From Cordylochernes scorpioides (lineage: Eukaryota > Arthropoda > Arachnida > Pseudoscorpiones > Chernetidae), in the NCBI GenBank assembly GCA_030710605.1, contig CP092877.1:69285598-69349597 (forward strand): 64,000 bases of DNA, in the 5' to 3' direction. Below, in pieces: positions 56,493 through 64,000 of this stretch. The position numbers were made by a program, and so were the translations under genes. The notes below the pieces were generated by a model. That model did no database searches, was not told where the DNA came from, and saw only the letters and a list, made by a program, of their open reading frames with translations. The number at the start of each line of letters is the position of its first letter. The first letter of the stretch is position 1.

Positions 56493-57034
56493 CTAGCACT
56501 TTGTATTGACTTTGTCGATAACGGTAATTATTTGTTTATATGTACAAGACCTAAACAAAAGTTTGAAATATGTAATAAATTCTATCAAAATACGGTCCTT
56601 TAATATACACTATATAAACAAACCTAAATTTTTAACAGCATTTATTTTAGATAGCTCGGTTGCAACTTAACACAAGTACATATAGCGATTAAATTGCTTA
56701 CAACTAGGTATTTCTCATGGCTAGGTGGATCTCAATGAGAGGACGCTACAAGATTATAAATCTTACATATGTTATAGCTTGGACAATTATTTCAGTAAAC
56801 TGGGAGGAGAGTTCCACGACCTGAGACCAGACTGTTTTTTTTTTTTTTTTTTTGTTACTAACTGTTTTCGATTGTTCTTTTAGAATATCCCTAAATTATT
56901 TAACGTGGTCTTTGTAAGGTTATGGGCGAAAGTAAAAATCAATATGTTGATAAGTAAAGAAGGGACCATGTGTTTTAGAGAGTCGCAGAGAAACTTAAGA
57001 TTAGTATGATGATGTTAAATGACGTGTGACGCAG

Positions 57035-57190
57035 ACTGCTGACGGAGCTGGAGGAACACTGGGAAGGCTGCATCCTGATGCCCACCAACGTGGGGGAACT
57101 GCTGCACCGCCACGCCACGCTCCACTCGGCCCTCTACGTCAAGTATTGCTCCAACCAGCGCTTCCAGCACCGCTCCCTCGACAAACTCAT
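57035..57190 (+). CDS. Exn: Ephexin-like RhoGEF, coding exon 7 (DH domain, CR2)
   Basis: Acceptor TGACGCAG|ACTGC, donor CTCAT|GTAACT. Takes two bases in and leaves two. Encodes LLTELEEHWEGCILMPTNVG, ELLHRHATLHSALYVKYCSN and QRFQHRSLDKL, aligning with the DH segment LEExxE...Y..Y..NQ....R...L of the family. Frame and splice phase agree with both neighbours without correction. Confidence 0.88.
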
Positions 57191-57214
57191 GTAACTTTCC
57201 TACCCTCCTCTTCC

Positions 57215-57426
57215 GTACTCATGGATAAAACTTAAGGAAGTTTCATAACTTGATGTCGCCTGTCGTCTTTTTTTTTTTTTTAAGGATACAGAGGCACTTT
57301 TGTTGACATTTAGTTATCTCGTGTGTCTTCAATAAACGTCACTGTAATATCTTTCAGAGTTATTGTCTGAATCCTGATTATACATGCTAAAAGGTACGAC
57401 TTCCTTAAGTTTTGCCAATAAGTGTA
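57215..57426. mobile_element. TA-flanked MITE, 'CACTCATGGACAAAACTT' family, copy 6
   Basis: GTACTCATGGATAAAACTTA ... TTTTGCCAATAAGTGTA with the family interior; it lies 25 bp after exon 7. Confidence 0.75.
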
Positions 57427-57725
57427 CTTATATAGGTTGTGTGTTGGTTGTTTTGTGTATGTCTATTGACATTATAAATGGAAGAGTTTGTACTAGCTAG
57501 GGACCGAGGGGAAAAACTTATTTTCAGAAAAGGCGTGAATTCAAAAGAAAAACGAAAATAAAGAACAAACAGGACGGAGCATCAATACTAATTGGCCCTA
57601 AATTTTGAATTATACATACGAATTAACACACCAGACTTCTGACGTATGTATGGAGTTTGGTGTTTATGTATCAGTGATTGTACGCGTGTTGGTGCCGTGT
57701 CACCTCCAGTGTGGGGATTGTCCAG

Positions 57726-57915
57726 GAAGGAACATCCGAAAGTAAAGGAAGCGGTGGAGAGTTCGCTCGGCCTGGGCCCCCTGTCCTCGCTGCTGGCCGC
57801 CCCGGCAGTGCACCTCACCCTGCTGCCACGACTGCTGGCCAAAGTGCTGCACTGGCTACCTCGGAACAGCCCGGATCACCATACCTGTCGCCTCGCCCTG
57901 GATGCCTTCACCAAG
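57726..57915 (+). CDS. Exn: Ephexin-like RhoGEF, coding exon 8 (DH domain, CR3)
   Basis: Acceptor TTGTCCAG|GAAGG, donor ACCAAG|GTACAG. Completes an ATG codon with exon 7 and ends phase 0. Encodes KEHPKVKEAVESSLGLGPLS, SLLAAPAVHLTLLPRLLAKV and LHWLPRNSPDHHTCRLALDA. The length and hydrophobic pattern match the CR3 helix. The usual P-F-Q-R-I-T-R-L signature is replaced by PAVHLTLLPRL, so key contacts with the GTPase may be lost. Confidence 0.85.
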
Positions 57916-58570
57916 GTACAGTACTGTGACATAGCTACATAACATCCTGTGACATTGACTAACGAGTTTCCCACTCCTAAGAAGGGATAAAAAGCTAAAC
58001 TTCGACGAGATTCTTTATTAACGAGAATCTTGTTGCCCTTGGCTTTTATCCCTTCCTAGCAATGATACCCAGCGATTCTCCTCCTATTGAGTTTCTCATT
58101 GGTTGATGAATCTCATAGAGAGATGAATCGTTTCCTACATTTTTACTCTTGGGATACATGCTCCAATACATTTTATAATGGTAACCAGTAAACTTTAGGG
58201 CCAACTTATACGTTCTCTTATGTGTAGATATAACAATTGTTTTACACATATTAAAAATATATATTTTATAAAGACTTCATCAGAAAAAAAAAGTTGTAAT
58301 TTAATTGATACCTGTACTTCTCATTGATTAACGCCAGCACACCAACCTAATCTATACATAGATTGGAATTGTGTGCGCAATTCGTACCAAGCATGTAGAG
58401 TTGAAGGTCGCACACCCTCTCAAAATACACCGGCGGGCAATCCAACGTATTAATACCTACAGAGAAAATTGTTTTTTTTTTTTGTTTTTTTTTTATCTTT
58501 CAATACTGGCCGAAATATATTTTATTCTCCAATTTGTACATTTCTAAAATGGCAAAACTTGTGTGTAAGT

Positions 58571-58874
58571 AAATGTTCTCTGTAGAAAATAAGGCAACAG
58601 AGGTTTCCGGAGATAAAGTTTCTTTTCATTTTTATTGCAATCTCAAGTTTTCGGACATATAACCCTCTTACAGGAGTACCAAAATGAACAATGAAGAAAC
58701 GCCGTATCTAACGGCGTTTCCCCATTGTTCATTTTGGTACTCCTATAAAAGGGCTGTATGCCCGAAAACTTGAGATTTCAATAAAAATGAAAAGAAACTC
58801 ACATCTCCAGAAACCTCTGTTGCCTTATTTAATTCACATACAGGAGATTCACATCTATTGAAATGTTCTCTGTA
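58571..58874. mobile_element. Inverted pair of Penelope-like 3' ends
   Basis: Two head-to-head copies form a foldback (58587-58830): AGAAACGCCGTATCTAACGG centre, GTACTCCT..., and GAAACCTCTGTTGCCTTAT ends. Each arm has CCCGAAAACTTGAG with CTC/GAG helix I, but the core bases are changed (CCTATAAA; CTGTAAGA). The direct repeat AAATGTTCTCTGTA occurs at 58571 and 58861, as a target duplication of 14 bp would. Confidence 0.55.
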
Positions 58875-59561
58875 TAGTGATGTGGTCATTTGAAGGTAGG
58901 TAGCGCTGCGGCCGACTCAAGAGAGATTACTCATCAATGATAGTTCCAAAAATAAGCGTCGTTTCACCGTTGAGCATGTTACTCATCTTTCCGTTAAAAT
59001 TTATGGAACACGTGATTATTTTCTCTTTAAATTATTGATTATTTTGTCTCTCTCTCTGTCTATATATAACTAATAGCATTTCCCTGTGTGGTTTTCTTTA
59101 TAAAACACATGGGAAATCTAAGAAAACCATACAGGGACATGCTACTATAATAAACTTATAGAGAGATTCCCTCAAAAAATGTCCAGTTTTCACATGTAGG
59201 TGATTCGATATGGTATGTTCATGCAAGGGGTATATTGGATAACAGTGACCACAATCGTGTTAAAGAGACGATATGTTGTTTCCGTGTAGAATATAGGGCA
59301 GAGAGGCGCCGTGTAATCAAGCCTGGCGCCTATATTCCACGCGATGAAGAATGACTGAGGACCTTTGTTGTTATCCACTTAACGTTACACCTCGCGTTGA
59401 CGCGCTCCCTCCACAACGAGAACAGGTTAAAAACAAACAACAACACGATGTCCTTCAAGCCGTGTCCAAAACTGAAGAATTTGATGCGACGCCCAGGTAC
59501 CAAGCTGGTACGTGGAGCGGACGCCGGCAGCTAGATTCCCTTTCAGAACGAACATTCATTA

Positions 59562-60560
59562 TTAGGTGCGCAAGTATGATTCCGCGTTTTTTTCCAGATA
59601 GAAAATTTTAATTATACTAGACATTTATTTAAAATAATTACCATTGTTAGATACAACATTCTCCCATAATTTGGGTAGTTTATGGATGCCATCGTAAAAA
59701 AAAAAAAGTTTTGGTTTCGAGGCAATCCATTCATCAAGCCAATTTTAAACTTCTTCGCGATTCTGGAAGCGCTGGTCAGCCAGCCCATGTACTATCGACC
59801 GGGAGAGGTGATAATTCGATGGAGCGGTGTCTGGAGAGTATGGCGGGTGGGGTAAGACTTCCAAATTGAAGAATTTCAGGTTTTTTTTTTTTTTTTACTG
59901 ATTGTTTGACATGTGACCTTGCGTTGTCATGAAGCAGTATCAACCTGCCATTGCGCCCATTCCGGTTGTTCCCCACTACGACTTCTTGGCGTAACTGCGT
60001 TAATTGTTGTTGATGGCGATGAGCAGTGAGGCCTGGTTGCAGAAGCTCGTAGTAAAGTATGCCGTGCTGATCCCACCAGATGTACAGATGAACCTTCTTG
60101 CCGTGGATATTGGGTTTGGCGGTCGAAGTTGTCGGCTGTCCTGGGCCTATCCATGATTCTTGCGCTTCAGATTGATAAAATACACTATTTTTCCATCCCC
60201 AGTCACAATACGATGAAGAAAAGACTTTCTTTGAAACCTTTCCAGCAGGATTTCAGATATCGTTCTTCGATTTTCCTTGTTCTTTTCTCTCAATTCATGA
60301 GGTGTAACCATTTTCCTTATTTTCTGGATATTTCCCATAGCATGCAAACGAAGTGAAACAGCCTGTCGAGGGACGTCGAGAGAAGCCGCTAACTGCTCTT
60401 GTGTTTCAACATCGCCTACATCCAATAATGCTGGAAGTTCCTCATCCCATATTCGTATTCTCAGTTCCTTTGGGGATCTTGTTCTTGAGGAGGTTTTTTC
60501 TGGCTTGTTTAATATCCAATATATTATTTAATTTTCCTTTGTTCCACTTTTCGTCATTCT
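59562..60560 (-). pseudogene. Dead mariner transposase (DD34D type)
   Basis: Minus strand fragments: ETQEQLAASLDVPRQAVSLR (DNA-binding HTH), the first acid in RIVTGDGKIVYF, IHGKKVHLYIWWDQHGILYY, LILLHDNARSHVKQSVKK, and the C-terminal half in another frame. The third catalytic residue is Asn (APSNYHL in place of PSDYHL). An A run near 59882-59897 shifts the frame. The left terminal repeat TTAGGTGCGCAAGTATGATT starts at 59562. A nonfunctional remnant inside intron 8. Confidence 0.8.
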
Positions 60561-60689
60561 GGCTTAGTTAAAGGATTTGTTTTGGTTTTAATTTTTTTTT
60601 TTCGCCTTGTTTCGCATTTGTAGTTTGTAGCTTCCTTGAAAGTGGGGTTTTCAAATATTCAGATTTTTCGTAGAACTTAAATGATCGTT

Positions 60690-61230
60690 TAATTATGTAC
60701 TCGTTACCATTTTCAATATTGAGATCGTTCCTGAGGATCGTGTTTTGGACGAACCAGGGTGGGCACGTGATTTTCCTGATATCATTTTGTTTTCAGATAA
60801 TTCTAATTTTTTAAGGATGCTCTTATGTGCGGTTATAAAAACTGGGTGGACATAGATCAGTATTGGTTTTGTTATTGGTGTGTAGATGGCTCTTTTGCAA
60901 TGGAGGGATAATTTGCTTTTTGGTCTTAGTAATAGGGATAGTCGGTGTTGTGCTGTCTTTGCCAGATTGATCCTATTTTCAATATGTTTTTCAAAGGTTA
61001 GATGCTCGTCTAGGGTCATCCTTAGGTACCGAATTTTGTTTTTCCATTTAATATAGTCATCGAAAGAGAGTTCATCCATTGGTGTTTTAATTTTGTCTTT
61101 TTTTTTTTTTTCACCTGGAAATGATTGCTTCGCTTTTTTGAGGATTCATTGACTTGCCTTTTTTTTTTTACCAAATCGTGGCAAAGATGCAGGTCTCTTG
61201 GAGTTTCATATGAAGTTTGTCGTATGTATT
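60690..61230 (-). pseudogene. Jockey-like LINE reverse-transcriptase fragment
   Basis: Minus strand from 61190: NPQKSEAII, then IRYLRMTLDEHLTFEKHIEN, AQHRLSLLLRPKSKLSL and CKRAIYTPITKPILIYVHPV, the post-catalytic/thumb region of a Jockey-type reverse transcriptase. The F/YADD box and the endonuclease are missing; an A run near 61100 breaks the frame. Confidence 0.7.
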
Positions 61231-61820
61231 TGCCGAGGCGACACGTACCATGATGGGCGAAGAGGCGATCTTTGTAAGAAAATGGAAGGAAATATTATGT
61301 TCCCGTTGCGAATATAAAATCAAGGATATTGAAGAGACATTTCGCGACCCTTAGGTCATCCAAGGTCGTGTATAGATATGTGTAGGTGTGTACTTACTGT
61401 ATAACCAGTAGTGTATCGTAGTCTTCACAGACAGCATTTTCTAAGAGATGTGTCACGAGTTTTTCAGGGGTATGTCGCTAAACTACATAAGTTTAAGTGT
61501 TGAGTGGGTGTGATTCATTACAATTAATTAAAACCTAAAATTCTCATAATGATGCTTGAAAGAACTGCCTTCCAGAAAATGTGCGCTTAACAATCCATGC
61601 CTGGTATAAATTGTACATCTATGGTCTTGCTCTGTTCCATATATTGTCCAAAATATTTAAACAATGCAATGGTCAATCAAATAGAAATCGCCGAGGATTA
61701 AGTTTCTTTATTATTCGATAAAATAATCCCTTGAATCAATCTACTTATATAATTGCCTTATTCTGTCTGTGTGAAGTTCACGGATAGATTTTGGTCAGAA
61801 TGGATAAAATAAAAAAAGTG

Positions 61821-61893
61821 TCAAGGGATGGGAATCGAACCCACGACCTTCCGCTTACCGGGCAGATGCCATGACCACTAGGGCTACCCTGGA
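61821..61893 (-). tRNA. tRNA-like cloverleaf, anticodon GGT
   Basis: 73 nt on the minus strand: acceptor TCCAGGG/CCCTTGA (one mismatch), D arm GCC..GGC, anticodon stem TCTGC/GCGGA around loop CCGGTAA, T arm GTGGG-TTCGATT-CCCAT. A T run follows (complement of 61811-61817), as a Pol III terminator. The base before the anticodon is C rather than the universal T, so it is probably a tRNA-derived repeat or pseudogene. Read literally, GGT would decode Thr. Confidence 0.5.
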
Positions 61894-61915
61894 CATATTT
61901 TTCCGTTCATAAATA

Positions 61916-62087
61916 GTATTTTAATTAAAACATTTTAAAAACACACAGTTTGGAACGGGACGTTTCACAAGAGTGACATCCATGGCGCCAATTTATAATT
62001 GTAACGAATAGTATTTGAATTAAAACGTTTTTAAAATATATACACACTCGGGTAAAACCCGGGCGTTGCCCGGGCCATTCGTCTAGT
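61916..62087 (+). mobile_element. RTE-like retroelement tail, copy 2
   Basis: Nearly identical to 9147-9335, ending GTTGCCCGGGCCATTCGTCT AGTATT. Confidence 0.55.
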
Positions 62088-62144
62088 ATTAAAATAAAAC
62101 ATAAAGCCTCCAGGGAAAAGATTCTTTTAAAAAATATATATATA

Positions 62145-62215
62145 TTTTAATATCTCGAGCTTTCGGGCAAGTAAGCCCTTCTACGGGAGAAAATGCTTTA
62201 CATGATTAATACGCC
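62145..62215 (-). mobile_element. Penelope-like 3' end with hammerhead-like motif, copy 4
   Basis: Minus strand TTCTCCCGTAGAAGGGCTTA then CTTGCCCGAAAGCTCGAGAT: helix I CTC/GAG, helix II GGGC/GCCC, GAAA, stem III AGCT. The core is CCGTAGA, so CUGANGA is not intact. Confidence 0.5.
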
Positions 62216-62325
62216 AATAAAATATGATTTAAAATTAAATAAAGTCCTTTGATTGTTTACATTTGTTTCAAGGCATAATCAACGCGGGCTTCTGTTGCGC
62301 GTGCTTCACTTGGGGGTTATGGGGT

Positions 62326-62463
62326 GGGCTCAGGAAATATAATGTTATAAACTTCCGGAATATCTATTCTTCTGTTAATTCTATTGTGCTTTCTGAATAT
62401 GATGGATTCTATGATAAGTCTCTGTAGTCTATTGGGGATGTTGGAGTAATGGGTCTTAGGTTT
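62326..62463 (-). pseudogene. Possible Penelope-like element C-terminal fragment
   Basis: The minus strand reads YSNIPNRLQRLIIESIIFRK and HNRINRRIDIPEVYNIIFPE. The pattern (R..kEs..i....N R...d.p.vy) resembles the C-terminal part of Penelope-like proteins with a GIY-YIG nuclease, and it lies just upstream (same strand) of the 62145-62215 3' end. Short, so identification is tentative. Confidence 0.4.
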
Positions 62464-62635
62464 ATTATTTTTTTTATTATTTATTATAATTTATTAAATA
62501 AAGTTACTTATCCTCGGAGATTTATATTTGATTAATTGATACAGAGTATTATAATTCTAATGCAATGGTCACAAAAAAGTTAGGAAACCACCACCAGTAT
62601 AGTGAGAGGTTTAAACAATACAAGACATGGTGCAG

Positions 62636-62883
62636 CTGGTAGCGGAGGGCAGGGAGGGATCCCGGCGGATGGACAAGATGGAGGAGATGCTGGTACTCAG
62701 CCACCAACTGGAGTTCAAGGAGTGCCGCGCGCTGCCGCTCATCTCCGCCTCCCGCTGGCTGGTGAAGCACGGCGAGCTGGCCCGCATCGAACCGCCCTCG
62801 CCGCGCCGAGCCTTCTCCCGCAGCACCTCGCGCCTCTCGCTCTTCCTCTTTAACGACCTCCTGCTCATCGCCAAGAAGAAGAG
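62636..62883 (+). CDS. Exn: Ephexin-like RhoGEF, coding exon 9 (end of DH, start of PH domain)
   Basis: Acceptor GGTGCAG|CTGG (weak polypyrimidine tract), donor AAGAG|GTCAGT. Phase 0 in, phase 2 out, so the gene continues beyond the window. Encodes LVAEGREGSRRMDKMEEMLV, LSHQLEFKECRALPLISASR and WLVKHGELARIEP, then RLSLFLFNDLLLIAKKKR. The last DH helix (EG-x-RRM..ME.M) and PH motifs LISASRWLVK-GEL and LFLFND are hallmarks of ephexin family members (NGEF, ARHGEF5/15/16/19/26). The rest of the PH domain and any SH3 domain are not in the window. Confidence 0.9.
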
Positions 62884-63209
62884 GTCAGTATCCTCCTCAC
62901 CATATGTGCCATCTAGTCGTCAACTTCCCGATATTTCGTCATTTCTTGTCCTGTTGGCTCCATGGTTAAAAACCACTTTGGCTGCCCACTCTTCTACATT
63001 GGAATTGAAATCTTCCCTCGTGCCCTGAAACTAAATTGACCCTTTTTACATTGATGCATTCATGGAGATGTTGATTTCTCACAATTTTGAATATACCTCT
63101 CTACAGTATTAGGGCTTCTTTGTAAATAGAATTCTTCCGTTTCTTGAATTCCTCTAATGATGATACCCAGTTGCTGAGACAGTGTTTTTTTCAATCTTTT
63201 TTTTTTTTT

Positions 63210-63395
63210 TTTGCTTATCCCTAGTACACGTGGTACAGGCCATGATAATCATGGTGTGTAGTTAGCGACTGCTTTTACTGTAAGCGCACCACATGTCTAC
63301 ACATGTGAAAAGCAGTTCGACTTTGCATTTACAAATGTGCCAGAGCCCCGTTTGGTTACTTGCACTCACAGGTGGGGTTGGACTTTTGTAAGAAT
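63210..63395 (-). repeat. Dispersed repeat shared with 33640-33845
   Basis: GCTTATCCCTAGTACACGTG and GTGAAAAGCAGTTCGACTTT match that copy; on the minus strand the repeat follows the tRNA-like head below, as in a SINE. Confidence 0.55.
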
Positions 63396-63429
63396 CGGGG
63401 GCTATTGGAGCATTTTTTTTTTTTAACAG

Positions 63430-63507
63430 AAAAAAGTGTCCAATGCGGGAATCGAACCCGGGTCGGTGGTCGGAAACCAAACGGTTTAACCAGCCTTCCA
63501 CCGACCC
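63430..63507 (-). repeat. tRNA-like head, degenerate
   Basis: Minus strand GGGGTCGGTGGAAGGCTGGT ... CCCGGGTTCGATTCCCGCAT then TGGACACTTTTTT: good T arm and T-run terminator, poor D and anticodon arms. Related to 18640-18708. Confidence 0.45.
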
Positions 63508-64000
63508 CCTGTTTTTTTCAATCTTACTACATTATGTGAAAAATAGTACAAATGTGATATTTAGTTAGCACGATAAGGAGATGCCCCTTTCTTTTCTTAC
63601 TACATTATGTTGGTGTGTTATCTGTTTCTAATCGTAGTTCCTCCAAAGGAACTCAGCCTTGTAATGCCATCCTTAGGTTTGATCTCTGCGTTCTGTTCTA
63701 CATTGATGGTCCTTGCTGTACCATAATGCCTACTGTTGCCTGTCCTCCACTATGTCTTTGAACACATTTAGTAATTCATAGGTTCTCTCCCAGGTAATAT
63801 TGATTTGTCAGTTACAGACCACCTGTATGCTAGACTAATAATATTGTTTATTAATTTTCTTTGTTTATATTTTTTGTTGTGTATGGAGTATCAACGCACT
63901 GCATGCTCTTAAATATCTCGGTTCACTCAGAATTTAAATACAAAGTAAACAATAGTAAATACAGTTTTCCTTATAAAGGGTGATAAAGGTTGAAGATATA
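63508..64000. other. Intron 9 sequence, no further exon seen
   Basis: AT-rich, one lone MITE end (ACGATAAGGAGATGCC near 63568). No continuation of the PH domain recognised. Confidence 0.4.

Noticed and set aside
61821-61893. Functional tRNA-Thr(GGT)
   Set aside because: The universal T before the anticodon is C, the acceptor has a mismatch, and pieces of the same sequence occur in the 56-kb foldback, so a tRNA-derived repeat is more likely.

Overview
This is a eukaryotic, animal-type window: AT-rich, almost all non-coding, packed with transposon debris, and carrying one multi-exon host gene with GT-AG introns. The gene family (an ephexin-type Rho guanine-nucleotide exchange factor), the mix of mariner, pogo-like, piggyBac-like, Gypsy, Penelope-like, RTE-like and Jockey-like elements, and the intron sizes fit an invertebrate, most likely an arthropod. 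The sequence alone does not identify the species. Two 100-base runs of N (4823-4922 and 47639-47738) are scaffold gaps.

Layout. 1-1267: a nearly complete Tc1/mariner-superfamily transposon of the DD37D type, cut by the window edge. 1.3-10 kb: LINE 3' ends, a piggyBac-like MITE, foldback elements and RTE-like tails, then a GT-rich minisatellite at 10.0-10.7 kb. 11725-17264: a complete, minus-strand Gypsy-type LTR retrotransposon with equal-length LTRs that read as identical, a 4-bp target duplication, gag, pol, and a canonical -1 frameshift heptamer. 17.3-38 kb: intergenic DNA with many palindromic MITEs, tRNA-like pieces, two U6 snRNA retrocopies and several tandem repeats. 39.9-64 kb: the host gene on the plus strand, nine coding exons (39874 to 62883), running off the right edge before the end of its PH domain. 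Its introns (up to 8.1 kb) are filled with MITEs, minisatellites, Penelope-like remnants with hammerhead-ribozyme motifs, and dead mariner and LINE copies.

The host protein would be a signalling adaptor and Rho regulator: a long disordered, proline-rich N-terminus (exon 1), a short acidic linker, then DH and PH domains. The family match is clear in the second half of the DH domain and in the PH domain, but the residues normally conserved in DH regions CR1 and CR3 are changed, so exchange activity is uncertain. Two exons hold the frame only if one base is removed from a C run, which looks like homopolymer error in the assembly.

The most interesting non-coding signal is a set of hammerhead-ribozyme motifs. 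One on the minus strand at 47388-47442 has an intact core; a decayed relative lies at 49010-49060; and a second family of HHR-like 3' ends (22.7, 47.2, 58.6 and 62.2 kb) lies, in one case, just downstream of a reading frame that resembles a Penelope-like element C-terminus. No CRISPR array, bacterial gene or operon is present.
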